A DNA stretch of 64,000 bases from Clostridium gasigenes. GTDB taxonomy: Bacteria; Bacillota; Clostridia; Clostridiales; Clostridiaceae. Both the position numbers and the translations under genes were made by a program. Positions 37,756-46,348 of the stretch are shown here, in pieces. The stretch covers positions 86,868 to 150,867 of the forward strand of contig NZ_FNJM01000008.1 of assembly GCF_900104115.1 (NCBI RefSeq). Direction: 5' to 3'. How positions within the stretch are numbered: position 1 is the stretch's first letter; every line of letters begins with the position of its first letter. Below the pieces are notes generated by a model. That model made no database searches, was not told the origin of the DNA, and saw only the letters and a list, made by a program, of their open reading frames with translations.

Positions 37756-38715
37756 ATGAAGAAAATAGTGCTTTTAGATGGAAAAACATTAGGTGGTCTT
37801 GATTTTTCAAGATTAGAAGAGTTTGGAAAAGTTGAATATTATGAAACAACAAGTCAAGAAGAGGTTGTTTCAAGAATTAAGGATGCAAATATAATACTTA
37901 CAAATAAGGTTGTTTTAAATGAAGAAAATTTATCCCAAGCTAAAAATTTAGAACTAATTTGTGAAACAGCAACAGGTTTTAACAATATAGATATAAAATA
38001 TGCAAAAAAGAATAAAGTAGCAGTAACTAATGTAGCTGGTTATTCAACAAATGCAGTAGCTCAACATACTTTTGCAACAGTCCTTAATCTTTATGATAAA
38101 CTAGCTTACTATGATGAATTTGTAAAATCAGGGAAATATGCAGCTTCAGAGTTGTTTACAGATTTAACTAAACCATTTTATGAGTTAGAAGGTAAAACAT
38201 GGGGAATAGTTGGTTTTGGAGCTATAGGAAAGAAAGTAGCTAAAATAGCAGAGGCTTTTGGATCTAATATAGTTTATTATTCAACTTCAGGAAAAAATAA
38301 TAACTTAGAATATAAAAGAGTAGAATTTGAGGAGTTATTAAAAACTTGCGATATAATATCAATTCATGCTCCGTTAACCGAGAAAACAAATGGATTAATG
38401 AATTATGAGGCAATTAGCAATATGAAAAAGAATTCTATACTAGTTAATATGGGAAGAGGTCCTATAGTTGTTGAAGCGGATTTAGCAAGAGCTATTGAAG
38501 AAGAACTAATAGCAGGAGCAGCTTTAGATGTATTTGAAGTAGAACCAATGAAAAAGGATAACCCATTATTAACTATTAAAAATAAAGAAAACTTAGTTTT
38601 AACACCTCATATAGCATGGGCAAGTGTGGAAGCTAGAGAAAGATTATTTAAAGAAGTAATAGAAAATATAAAAGCTTTTTATAAAGGTGAGAATAGAGGA
38701 AGAGTAGAACTTTAG
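37756..38715 (+). CDS. D-isomer 2-hydroxyacid dehydrogenase
   Basis: 319 residues. NAD-binding motif GFGAIG in WGIVGFGAIGKKVAKIA (about 146-162), catalytic Arg in NMGRGPIV, Glu in ALDVFEVEP and His in LTPHIAWAS, so the active site is complete. Family members interconvert 2-oxo and D-2-hydroxy acids; hydroxypyruvate/glycerate is the commonest substrate for this clostridial subtype, but sequence cannot fix it. GGGGAGG precedes the ATG. Confidence 0.88.
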   Translation: MKKIVLLDGKTLGGLDFSRLEEFGKVEYYETTSQEEVVSRIKDANIILTNKVVLNEENLSQAKNLELICETATGFNNIDIKYAKKNKVAVTNVAGYSTNAVAQHTFATVLNLYDKLAYYDEFVKSGKYAASELFTDLTKPFYELEGKTWGIVGFGAIGKKVAKIAEAFGSNIVYYSTSGKNNNLEYKRVEFEELLKTCDIISIHAPLTEKTNGLMNYEAISNMKKNSILVNMGRGPIVVEADLARAIEEELIAGAALDVFEVEPMKKDNPLLTIKNKENLVLTPHIAWASVEARERLFKEVIENIKAFYKGENRGRVEL

Positions 38716-38729
38716 AATAATTATATAAA

Positions 38730-38787
38730 AAGGGAGCTGAAAGAAGATAGAATAAAATCTGACTAGTTATTTTTCGAAGCTCCCTTA
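38730..38787. repeat. IPE palindromic element between dehydrogenase and GNAT genes
   Basis: AAGGGAGCTGAAAGAAGATA at the left and CTAGTTATTTTTCGAAGCTC then CCTTA at the right. The outer GGGAGCT/AGCTCCC pair differs from GGCATC/GATGCC of other copies but is still complementary. Confidence 0.8.
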
Positions 38788-38808
38788 TGCTGTAAGGAGT
38801 ATTAAATT

Positions 38809-39390
38809 TTGAAAAGTGTAAGGTTAGCTCAAGGATTAGATAAAGATATAGAAGATATTAGTAATCTAATATATGAAACAGAAATGCATCCAGAGTATGA
38901 ATGGGGCAAGGGGACAGAAGTAGAAATGAGAAAAAGGTTAATAGAAATGTTAAAAGAAAAAGATAATAGATTTGCTCTAGATAATATTATAGTATGCAAA
39001 GAGAATGAAAACTTTATAGGGATTTTATTATCAGCAGAGGGTAAAAAAATAAAACCTTTAACTTTTAAAAGTGATATTAAATTACTTCCAATGCAATGTA
39101 ATTTAGTAGAAAAAGTAAAATATGCAGTATTTAATATTGTAGGTGGATATTTATTTTATAAAGAATGTAACAAAGATGAATACTATCTTTCTAATATTGC
39201 AGTTAAACCAGAATATAGAGGCAAAGGTTATGGAAATATGCTTATGGAAGCTGGAGAGAATATAGCAAGGGAAAAAGGTTATAAAAAAATATCTTTAAAT
39301 GCAAATAATGAAAAGTTAGTAAAGTTATATGAAAAATTTGGATTTAACCTTGAGGAAAATAGTGATATGAAAATGATTAAAATTATATAA
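38809..39390 (+). CDS. GNAT family N-acetyltransferase
   Basis: 193 residues. Motif A of the acetyl-CoA site is NIAVKPEYRGKGYGNMLMEAG (about 133-153); motif B is NEKLVKLYEKFGF. The first half has LIYETEMHPEYEWGKGTE, typical of clostridial GNATs of unknown substrate. TTG start, with AAGGAG 9 bp upstream. Terminator directly after the stop. Confidence 0.85.
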   Translation: MKSVRLAQGLDKDIEDISNLIYETEMHPEYEWGKGTEVEMRKRLIEMLKEKDNRFALDNIIVCKENENFIGILLSAEGKKIKPLTFKSDIKLLPMQCNLVEKVKYAVFNIVGGYLFYKECNKDEYYLSNIAVKPEYRGKGYGNMLMEAGENIAREKGYKKISLNANNEKLVKLYEKFGFNLEENSDMKMIKII

Positions 39391-39427
39391 AAAAGAGCAT
39401 TTAGACATAGGTGTCTAAATGCTCTTT
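39391..39427 (+). terminator. Terminator of the GNAT gene
   Basis: AAAAGAGCATTTAGACA pairs perfectly with TGTCTAAATGCTCTTTT around a 4-nt loop. Confidence 0.93.
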
Positions 39428-39484
39428 TGTGCAGGATATTTTTTAATACTGTATGTTAATTTAAAAGATTATTTTATAATTAAA

Positions 39485-39544
39485 GAATATGAATATGAAT
39501 ATGAATATGAATATGAATATGAATATGAATATGAATATGAATAG
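39485..39544. repeat. Hexanucleotide tandem repeat (GAATAT)n
   Basis: Nine perfect GAATAT units and a tenth ending GAATAG lie head to tail in the gap between two convergent genes. Each unit is two-thirds of a helical turn shorter than 10.5 bp, so there is no phasing. Likely to vary in copy number. Confidence 0.95.
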
Positions 39545-39564
39545 TTACAGATTTAATATTATAG

Positions 39565-40365
39565 TCATTTAATATTAAATTTATTTTTTAATACTTGAAT
39601 AACCCCATGATCTATATTGCTTGGAGCCACAAATTTAGCCTTTGATTTTATAAAGTCGCTAGCATTATCCATAGCATAACTATAATAAGCTTTTTCAAAT
39701 AAAGTAATATCATTATAGTAATCACCGAATGCCATAGTTTCACCTTTTGTAATAACATATTTTTCTTGTATTTTCTTAACTCCAATTCCTTTAGTAGTAT
39801 GTTTATCGGTTATGTCTAGCCAAATAGCTCCTGAGAAGGAAAGTTGGAGCTCGTTTTCAAATATCGGATTAAAATGATTTTTGGCGGTTTCTTTAATGTT
39901 ATCAAAGTCACAAAAAGTAATTTTTAAAACATCATCAGTAATTTCTTGGATATTATCAACTACTTCTTTTTTATAGTAGTACTTGCTCATTTCTTTTATA
40001 AACCTTTCATTAGTACTTTCTATATAGGCAGTATTTTTGCAAGATAAAATAATATCTAAATTTTCTTTGTTAATTTTTCTATAGTGAGATATAAGAGCTT
40101 TAACTAAATTTGGCTCAATAAAGTTAGTATGAATAATATTATTACAATCAGTTATTAAAGCACCGTTATCTGAAACTAGGATAATGGCATTTGTAAGATC
40201 ACCAAAATCTTCTTTTAAGGAATTATATGGTCTGCCTGATGCTGCTATAAATTTAATATTATGATTAGTAGTTAAAAATTTTAAAGTTTTTCTGAAATCT
40301 TTAGGTAAGTTACCATTTTCATCTAATAAAGTTCCATCTAAGTCCGTAGCTATTAATTTTATCAT
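39565..40365 (-). CDS. Cof-type HAD hydrolase
   Basis: 266 residues of HAD subfamily IIB. Motif I DLDGTLLDENG (residues 8-18, nucleophile Asp8), motif II AASGRPYNSL, motif III Lys in KGIGVKKIQ, motif IV FGDYYNDITLFE. These are sugar or nucleotide phosphate phosphatases; substrate not predictable. AAAGGTGATAAA precedes the ATG on the minus strand. Convergent with the GNAT gene across the hexanucleotide repeat. Confidence 0.9.
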   Translation of the reverse strand: MIKLIATDLDGTLLDENGNLPKDFRKTLKFLTTNHNIKFIAASGRPYNSLKEDFGDLTNAIILVSDNGALITDCNNIIHTNFIEPNLVKALISHYRKINKENLDIILSCKNTAYIESTNERFIKEMSKYYYKKEVVDNIQEITDDVLKITFCDFDNIKETAKNHFNPIFENELQLSFSGAIWLDITDKHTTKGIGVKKIQEKYVITKGETMAFGDYYNDITLFEKAYYSYAMDNASDFIKSKAKFVAPSNIDHGVIQVLKNKFNIK

Positions 40366-40436
40366 TTTATCACCTTTCTTTTATATAGATAAAATTAGTA
40401 TGTGTAAATTATAAAATAATTATGAATAAATACATA

Positions 40437-40706
40437 TTGACAATAAATACAAAATATAGTAAGATTACAAACAATATAATAAATAAAAGCTGAGAATGAG
40501 AGTAGTAGGAAGTATTAAGTTTTACAGAGAGTAGGGTTGCTGAAAGCCTATAAACAATAACTTTTGAACTAGCTCAGGAGCTGTAAGGTTGAACCTAAGT
40601 AGGCCTTATCGGGTATATAATTTATACTGCGTTAACAAAATCAAGTTAAAGTTTGGATGGTACCGCGTATTTTCGCTCCAATTAGGAGTGGAAATACGCG
40701 GTTTTT
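40437..40706 (+). ncRNA. T-box leader RNA (leucine) of leuA
   Basis: A promoter is visible at TTGACA (40437-40442) with TAAGAT 17 bp later. Stem I has AGAGAGTAGGGTTGCTGAAAG (40530-40550 region) and a specifier loop GAACTAGCTCAGG, reading Leu codon CTA at 40569-40571. The T-box sequence GGTACCGCG is at 40659-40667, inside the antiterminator. The terminator CCGCGTATTT...AAATACGCGG with T-run spans 40662-40706. Uncharged tRNA-Leu binding would favour read-through into leuA. Confidence 0.9.
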
Positions 40707-40757
40707 ACTATTCTAAAAATTGTTAAAAATATGGGGCACAAATGATTTGTAACAATG

Positions 40758-40834
40758 CAGGGACCTGAAACAAGTAATAAGCAATAGCAAAAGGTATAAG
40801 GGATCTGATTAGTTATTTTTTGAAGATCTCTAAA
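40758..40834. repeat. IPE element in the leuA leader
   Basis: The right part TAAGGGATCTGATTAGTTAT continues TTTTTGAAGATCTCTA and forms a short hairpin by itself (GGGATCT against AGATCTC). A degenerate left arm AGGGACCTGAAACAAGTAAT starts at 40760. It lies between the T-box terminator and leuA. Confidence 0.65.
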
Positions 40835-40853
40835 TAAAAAGGGGGAAATTATT

Positions 40854-42353
40854 ATGACAAAGAAAATTTATATTTTTGATACTACATTAAGAGATGGGGA
40901 ACAAACACCAGGAGTTAGTTTAAACCCACAAGAAAAGTTAGAAATAGCAAAACAGTTAGAATCACTAGGGGTAGATGTAATAGAAGCTGGATTTCCAAGA
41001 GCATCTAATGGTGATTTTGAAGCAGTAAAATTAATTTCTCAAAATATAAAAAAATCAGTAGTAACTGCACTTGCAAGATGTAATAAAGGAGATATAGATA
41101 GGGCTTATGAGGCAATTAAATATGCTCCTAAAAAAAGGATTCATGTATTTCTTGCAACTTCGGATATTCATATGAAATATAAATTAAATATGACTGAAGA
41201 CCAGGTTTTAGAAAAAGCTACAAATATGGTAACCTATGCTAAAACATTAGTTGAAGATGTAGAATTCTCAGCAGAAGATGGATCAAGAACAAGAAAAGAA
41301 TTTTTATATAAAATCTTAGAATCTGTAATAGATGCAGGGGCTAAAGTAGTTAATATTCCAGATACTGTAGGGTATTCAATACCAGCAGAATATGGTGAAT
41401 TAATTAAAGGTGTAAAAGAGAATGTTAAAAATATAGATAAAGCTATAATAAGTATTCATTGTCATAATGACTTAGGTCTTGCAGTAGCGAACTCACTAGC
41501 AGCAATTGAAAATGGAGCAGAGCAAGTAGAATGTGCAATAAATGGACTTGGAGAAAGGGCTGGAAATGCATCCTTAGAAGAAGTTGCTATGGCTTTAAAA
41601 ACAAGAAAAGATTGTTATAGTAATGAAACAAATATTTGTAGCGAAAAAATTTATAGAGTTTCTAAATTAGTATCTCATTTTACAGGAATAACAGTTCAAC
41701 CAAATAAAGCTATAGTTGGAGCAAATGCTTTTTCACATGAATCTGGAATTCATCAAGATGGAGTATTGAAAAATAGAGAAACCTATGAAATAATGACAGC
41801 AGAATCCGTAGGATTTAGTACTAATAATATGGTTCTTGGAAAACATTCAGGTAGCCATGCTTTTGAAGATAGATTAATTACTTTAGGATATAATTTAGAA
41901 AAAGAAAGAGTTATGGAAGCTTTTAAGAAATTTAAGGATTTAGCAGATAGAAAAAAAGAAATATCAGATAGAGATATAGAAGCGTTAGTAAATCAAGGGG
42001 TTGTACCAATAGAGGATGTTTATAAATTAATAAACTTTAATGTAACAACAGGAAATAATATTGAATCTACAGCTACAGTTAAAATTGAATATAATAAGGT
42101 CGAAAAAATAGAAGCAGCCTGTGGGGATGGGCCAGTAAATGCGCTGTACAATGCATTAGAAAGAGCCATAGATATAAAACCCGAGCTTAAAGATTATTCA
42201 ATAAAAGCTATAACTAGTGGAACAGATGCTTTAGGTGAAGTAAGTGTAAAATTAACATTAAAAGATAAGACTGTACTAGGGATAGGTGTAAGCACTGATG
42301 TTATAGAAGCTAGTTTATTAGCTTATATGAATGCTTTAAATAAATTAAATTAG
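40854..42353 (+). CDS. leuA: 2-isopropylmalate synthase
   Basis: First committed step of leucine synthesis: acetyl-CoA plus 2-oxoisovalerate. 499 residues: HMGL-like TIM barrel with [13 protein letters not shown] (from residue 9), metal-binding [23 protein letters not shown], and the flexible [11 protein letters not shown]-terminal allosteric LeuA dimer domain (about 370-499). The Leu T-box supports leucine rather than citramalate. No leuBCD follow, so the pathway genes are elsewhere. The TAG stop at 42351-42353 is part of an IPE end. Confidence 0.93.
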   Translation: MTKKIYIFDTTLRDGEQTPGVSLNPQEKLEIAKQLESLGVDVIEAGFPRASNGDFEAVKLISQNIKKSVVTALARCNKGDIDRAYEAIKYAPKKRIHVFLATSDIHMKYKLNMTEDQVLEKATNMVTYAKTLVEDVEFSAEDGSRTRKEFLYKILESVIDAGAKVVNIPDTVGYSIPAEYGELIKGVKENVKNIDKAIISIHCHNDLGLAVANSLAAIENGAEQVECAINGLGERAGNASLEEVAMALKTRKDCYSNETNICSEKIYRVSKLVSHFTGITVQPNKAIVGANAFSHESGIHQDGVLKNRETYEIMTAESVGFSTNNMVLGKHSGSHAFEDRLITLGYNLEKERVMEAFKKFKDLADRKKEISDRDIEALVNQGVVPIEDVYKLINFNVTTGNNIESTATVKIEYNKVEKIEAACGDGPVNALYNALERAIDIKPELKDYSIKAITSGTDALGEVSVKLTLKDKTVLGIGVSTDVIEASLLAYMNALNKLN

Positions 42354-42408
42354 GTATATAAAAATAATAGGCTGGCATACTGTTTAGTTATTTTTTGAAT
42401 ATACCTAA
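42350..42408. repeat. IPE palindromic element at the end of leuA
   Basis: TTAGGTATATAAAAATAATA at the left and GTTTAGTTATTTTTTGAATA then TACCTAA at the right. 59 bp. The outer GGTATAT/ATATACC is unlike other copies but matched within itself. Provides the leuA stop codon. Confidence 0.88.
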
Positions 42409-42413
42409 GTGTA

Positions 42414-42452
42414 GATAGCTCTCTTATATATATAAGAGAGCTATTATTTTTT
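42414..42452 (+). terminator. Terminator of leuA
   Basis: ATAGCTCTCTTATA pairs with TATAAGAGAGCTAT, followed by a T-run. Confidence 0.92.
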
Positions 42453-42522
42453 ATAGTATAAATAAGAATAATTTTATATACTATAAAGCTGCATACGGAG
42501 AAATTATTATTAAGTATATATC

Positions 42523-42684
42523 TAAGGCACAATCAAATAAATAATAGACCAGTATGCTAGCCTATTTTGTGTAATACTGCGTCAGTAAATCCTTGGATAG
42601 CCCCAGTATCTGCGAATTTACTTCCTTGTCTTACACAAAATATTCGTCGCATCTTTGGTCTATTATTTATTTTCAAGTGCCTAA
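42523..42684. repeat. Long IPE element (162 bp) with nested inverted repeats
   Basis: The outer arms are about 28 bp: TAAGGCACAATCAAATAAAT then AATAGACCA, matched on the right by GGTCTATTATTTATTTTCAA then GTGCCTAA. Inside, TATTTTGTGTAA and TTACACAAAATA form a perfect 12-bp inner repeat. Inside that, AGTAAAT and ATTTACT pair, leaving a less AT-rich core (CCTTGGATAGCCCCAGTATC). The minus-strand reading frame across it is not a convincing gene. This looks like a larger, perhaps complete, version of the family or a structured RNA. Confidence 0.85.
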
Positions 42685-42706
42685 AATAAAATATTAACAG
42701 AAAATA

Positions 42707-42948
42707 TTGATTTTCAAGATAAATACGTATATAATAAAAATACAATTTAATAACGTTCGGATGAAGGTAGCGGGAGAGCGATTTTTAAAGTCCACCGAAG
42801 AAGTAAAACTTTCAGGTATAAGGACCGTTACTGGACGAACCTCTGGAGAGACTCTATGAGCACCGAAGGCGCAAGGCGTAACTATAGGTATTTTTATATA
42901 CAGTATAGTTATTTGCCGAAACTCTCAGGTAAAAGGACAGGGGATAGG
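42707..42948 (+). ncRNA. Tandem glycine riboswitch with promoter
   Basis: Promoter TTGATT at 42707-42712 and TATAAT at 42731-42736. Two aptamers follow from about 42756: GCGGGAGAGCG, CACCGAAGAAG and TTTCAGGTATAAGGACCG for the first; GGAGAGACTC, CACCGAAGGCGCAAGG and AAACTCTCAGGTAAAAGGAC for the second. Both keep the conserved CCGAAG and CAGG-AAAGGAC cores. It controls the AGCS carrier gene downstream. Confidence 0.93.
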
Positions 42949-43029
42949 TAAACTTAAAAGGCATAATTATATAGTTTTTTAAGTGATTCCATTCTCCTCC
43001 GTAAATTTATATTTAAGGGGGATTTTTTA

Positions 43030-44433
43030 ATGCAAATCAACGATTTATTAATGTCAACAGTGGGGGTACAAGACTTCCTACAATCTATTAACAATGTCAT
43101 ATGGGGACCGCCTCTATTAATTCTTTTAATGGGGACTGGTATATACCTAACATATCGACTAAAATTATTACAAATCTTTAAATTACCACTTGCCTTAAAA
43201 TATGTATTTGCTAAGGATGATGAAGAGGGTGATAAAGATGCAAAGGGTGATGTTTCAAGTTTTGGAGCCTTATGTACGGCTTTATCAGCAACAATTGGGA
43301 CAGGTAACATAGTAGGTGTTGCTACAGCTATAAAAGCTGGAGGTCCAGGAGCTTTATTTTGGATGTGGATTGCAGCTTTCTTTGGGATGGCTACAAAATA
43401 TGCAGAAGGAGTTTTAGCAATTAAATACAGAGAAGTAGATAAAAATGGAGAAATGGCCGGAGGGCCAATGTATTATATAAAAAATGGTCTAGGTTTAAAA
43501 TGGCTTGCAAATTTATTTGCTATTTTTGGAGTAGCAGTTGCACTACTTGGAATAGGAACTTTTGGTCAAGTAAAATCTATTTCAGATGCAGCATTTATAA
43601 GTTTTAAAATACCAGTAGTAGTAACAGCTTTAGTAGTAACAGTACTGGTAACTTTAGTTACTCTAGGTGGGATAAAAAGAATATCAAAAGTGTCAGAAAA
43701 AGTAGTGCCTATTATGATACTTTTTTATGTGGTTGGAGCACTGATAGTACTTGGATATAATATTGCAGAAGTGCCAAGTGCTATAAGTCTTATAATAAGA
43801 AGTGCATTTAACCCAAGAGCTGCATTAGGTGGAGCAGTTGGAATAACAATATCAATGGCAATGCAAAGAGGTATTGGTAGGGGAATATTTTCAAATGAAG
43901 CAGGTCTTGGAAGTGCACCAATAGCAGCAGCAGCAGCAAAAACAAATCTTCCAGTAAAACAAGGATTAATATCAATGACTGGAACATTCTTTGATACAAT
44001 AATAATTTGTACAATGACAGGACTTGTAATAGTTATAGCAGGTAGTTCTGTAGGAAATTTTGAAGGAGCAGCATTAACAACAGCGGCCTTTGAATCTGGA
44101 CTTCCAATTGAGAATATTGGAAAGTACATTGTAAATGTAGGATTAATGATATTTGCTTTTACAACAATACTTGGATGGAACTATTATGGTGAAAGATGTA
44201 TTGAATATTTAGGTGGAATTAAAGCTATTAAACCATATAAAATAATATTTATAGGTTTAGTAGCAGTAGGTTCATTTTTACCATTAGAATTAATATTTAT
44301 AATTGCAGATATAGTTAATGGGCTTATGGCCTTCCCTAACTTAATTGGGTTAATAGGGCTAAGACATGTAGTTATTCAGGAAACAGAACAATTTTTTGCA
44401 GAAATGAAAGTAGCTAAGTTAAAAGCATCATAA
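43030..44433 (+). CDS. Alanine/glycine:cation symporter (AGCS family)
   Basis: 467-residue sodium- or proton-coupled amino acid carrier with about ten membrane segments. Family signatures are GDVSSFGALCTALSATIGTG followed by NIVGVATA, GGPGALFWMWIAAFFGMATKY, GGPMYYI and GRGIFSNEAGLGSAPIAAAA. The glycine riboswitch in its leader points to glycine as substrate; whether glycine turns uptake on or off cannot be told without the expression platform. AAGGGGG precedes the ATG. Confidence 0.93.
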   Translation: MQINDLLMSTVGVQDFLQSINNVIWGPPLLILLMGTGIYLTYRLKLLQIFKLPLALKYVFAKDDEEGDKDAKGDVSSFGALCTALSATIGTGNIVGVATAIKAGGPGALFWMWIAAFFGMATKYAEGVLAIKYREVDKNGEMAGGPMYYIKNGLGLKWLANLFAIFGVAVALLGIGTFGQVKSISDAAFISFKIPVVVTALVVTVLVTLVTLGGIKRISKVSEKVVPIMILFYVVGALIVLGYNIAEVPSAISLIIRSAFNPRAALGGAVGITISMAMQRGIGRGIFSNEAGLGSAPIAAAAAKTNLPVKQGLISMTGTFFDTIIICTMTGLVIVIAGSSVGNFEGAALTTAAFESGLPIENIGKYIVNVGLMIFAFTTILGWNYYGERCIEYLGGIKAIKPYKIIFIGLVAVGSFLPLELIFIIADIVNGLMAFPNLIGLIGLRHVVIQETEQFFAEMKVAKLKAS

Positions 44434-44450
44434 ATAATATATTTAAATAA

Positions 44451-44480
44451 GGCATTTAAAAAAATAATAAAGTGTATAAG
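44451..44480. repeat. IPE half copy after the AGCS gene
   Basis: TAAGGCATTTAAAAAAATAA is a left arm only; the AGCS terminator follows at once. Confidence 0.55.
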
Positions 44481-44481
44481 G

Positions 44482-44522
44482 AAAAGTCATATATTCAAAA
44501 AAATGAATATATGACTTTTTTA
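44482..44522 (+). terminator. Terminator of the AGCS gene
   Basis: AAAAGTCATATATTCA pairs with TGAATATATGACTTTT, followed by Ts. Confidence 0.93.
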
Positions 44523-44523
44523 G

Positions 44524-44721
44524 TTTAGGTATCTGAAAGAAAATAACTAATCAGTATAGTGTAAAAAGATGAAAATACGGACTAATTGTCTATTTATAGA
44601 GGTTTTAAAAGTGTAATGAATAATATACCTATATATTAAAGTTGAAATTTAATATAGAATAGAGTTAAGGAAATGGAGACTGGAAATAATATATACAGTT
44701 ATTGTTTTGAAGATGTCTAAA
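44524..44721. repeat. Long IPE element (about 196 bp)
   Basis: The left arm TTTAGGTATCTGAAAGAAAA then TAACTAATCAGTAT is matched by a right arm ATATACAGTTATTGTTTTGA then AGATGTCTAAA. The 130-bp interior is AT-rich and shares no obvious sequence with the 162-bp copy. This accounts for most of the 44434-44737 gap. Confidence 0.6.
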
Positions 44722-44737
44722 AATAGAGGGGTGCCAA

Positions 44738-45721
44738 ATGAATGTAATAGGAACTTATAAAGGAATAGAAAATTATAAAAAACCTAATAGATATAATAAG
44801 AAAAAAAAGAAGAACAATAAAAAGAAAATAAAATTTACAAGTGGATTTTCAATACTGGTATTAATTACAATAATATCTCTTATTGTAATGAGCGGTATAT
44901 TTGTTAAGGATACAATAAACCTTTCAGATGAAAGTATTATATATTATATAAATGAAACAGATAAATTAAGTAAGGATAAATTGCAATTAAGTTGGCAAGA
45001 GGTTGCAGCTATAGATTTAGCTTTAAATAATGGAAAAGAGAAATTAAATAATCAAGATGAAATTAAAAAAATATCAGAAAGTTTTTTTAAATATGATAAA
45101 GATAAAAAGATATCAGGTATTAAAACTTTAAAATCTGTAGTTAATGAACTGGGATTAAAGTCTAAAGAAAGGAAAAAAGCCGAAGAGTATTTAGTTAAAA
45201 TAAAAAATAATTATTTAAATAGGGATTTAATAAAAGATGAAAATAAAATGAATTTTATTTCGGATGTATCAGAGGAAGCTAAAAAAAGTTATAAAGAGTA
45301 TAATATTTTACCATCGGTAACAATAGCTCAAGCAATTTTAGAATCAGGTTGGGGCGAATCTGCTTTATCATTAGAACATAATAATCTTTTTGGTATAAAA
45401 GCAGATGATAGATGGAATGGTAAAAAGGTAAATATGGAAACTAAAGAAAATCATGAAGATGTGATTCAAGGTTATTTTAGAGCCTATCAAAACTATGAAG
45501 AATCAATAAAAGATCATGGAAAATTTTTAAGTGAAAATAATAGATATAGAGATAAGGGCATTTTTGATAAAAAAACATATGGAGGGCAAACACAAGCTTT
45601 AGAAGATGCGGGATATGCAACTGCTAAAAATGAAGATGGAGAATTAGTTTATGCAGATTTATTAACAAATGTTATAAAAAATAATAATTTAATGTTATAT
45701 GATACAGAAGTTCAACGTTAG
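44738..45721 (+). CDS. Membrane-anchored N-acetylglucosaminidase (GH73)
   Basis: 327-residue cell-wall hydrolase that cleaves peptidoglycan glycan strands. A basic cytosolic N terminus (NKKKKKNNKKKIK) precedes one membrane segment at about 37-57. The C-terminal GH73 domain (about 180-327) has SVTIAQAILESGWGESALS with the catalytic Glu, NNLFGIKADDRWNGK, and FRAYQNYEESIKDHGKFL. The stop TAG at 45719-45721 is formed by the TTAGG end of an IPE. Confidence 0.9.
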   Translation: MNVIGTYKGIENYKKPNRYNKKKKKNNKKKIKFTSGFSILVLITIISLIVMSGIFVKDTINLSDESIIYYINETDKLSKDKLQLSWQEVAAIDLALNNGKEKLNNQDEIKKISESFFKYDKDKKISGIKTLKSVVNELGLKSKERKKAEEYLVKIKNNYLNRDLIKDENKMNFISDVSEEAKKSYKEYNILPSVTIAQAILESGWGESALSLEHNNLFGIKADDRWNGKKVNMETKENHEDVIQGYFRAYQNYEESIKDHGKFLSENNRYRDKGIFDKKTYGGQTQALEDAGYATAKNEDGELVYADLLTNVIKNNNLMLYDTEVQR

Positions 45722-45786
45722 GAATCTAAAAAATAACAAGCCGATGCTGGATATGGACTAGCTTTGGCTTGTTATTTTTTTCTAAT
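45718..45786. repeat. IPE palindromic element, likely also terminator
   Basis: TTAGGAATCTAAAAAATAAC then AAGCC at the left and GGCTTGTTATTTTTTTC then TAATT at the right. The strong inner stem and T-run on the plus strand could terminate the glucosaminidase transcript, whose stop codon it supplies. Confidence 0.8.
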
Positions 45787-45872
45787 TAAGTAAAAAGATA
45801 AATATATTTTAATATTCAGAATATTATGATACAATATATTTGGTATAAATTTCTTGGAAAGGGGAATATATT

Positions 45873-46280
45873 ATGGAAAGAAGCTTAGTATTAATAAAGC
45901 CCGATGCTGTAGAAAAAAACTTAATAGGTAAAATAATTAGTTTTTATGAAAATGAAGGTTTGAAAATTGTAGAATTAAGAATGCAAAAGGTTTCAGAAGG
46001 GTTTGCAAGTAAGCATTACGCTGAACATAAAGGTAAATCTTTTTATGAGGAATTAATAAAATTTATTACAAGAAGTCCATTATGTGCATTAGTAGTAGAA
46101 GGGGAAGGCGCTATACAAAAAGTAAGAAAAATAAATGGAGCAACAAATCCAGAAAAAGCTGAAGAAGGTACAATAAGAAGATTATATGCATTAGATAAAA
46201 GTAAAAACTGTGTACATTCATCAGATTCTACAGAAAGTGCAATTAGGGAGATAAACCTTTGGTTTCCAGAATTAATATAA
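45873..46280 (+). CDS. ndk: Nucleoside diphosphate kinase
   Basis: 135 residues; transfers the gamma phosphate from ATP to other nucleoside diphosphates. It opens ERSLVLIKPDAVEKNLIG, the Kpn-loop signature; the catalytic His lies in KNCVHSSDSTESAIREI (about residue 113), where NCVHGSDS is the usual form. GGAAAGGGG precedes the ATG. Monocistronic with a bidirectional terminator shared with potD. Confidence 0.95.
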   Translation: MERSLVLIKPDAVEKNLIGKIISFYENEGLKIVELRMQKVSEGFASKHYAEHKGKSFYEELIKFITRSPLCALVVEGEGAIQKVRKINGATNPEKAEEGTIRRLYALDKSKNCVHSSDSTESAIREINLWFPELI

Positions 46281-46288
46281 GTAATATA

Positions 46289-46322
46289 AAAAACTCAGCA
46301 TATAAAAGTGCTGAGTTTCTTT
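46289..46322. terminator. Terminator between ndk and potD (bidirectional)
   Basis: AAACTCAGCA pairs with TGCTGAGTTT; T-rich on the plus side and A-rich (T on the minus strand) on the other. Confidence 0.88.
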
Positions 46323-46348
46323 ATATTATTTATTTAAATAGCTCTTAT

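Noticed and set aside
39485..39544. GAATAT array as CRISPR or iteron origin
   Set aside because: Unit is only 6 bp, contiguous, with no spacers and no replication gene nearby.
42557..42745. Minus-strand 62-codon frame across the long IPE
   Set aside because: No ribosome site, begins in promoter and leader sequence of the glycine riboswitch, and coincides with the nested inverted repeats; better explained as DNA/RNA structure than as a gene.
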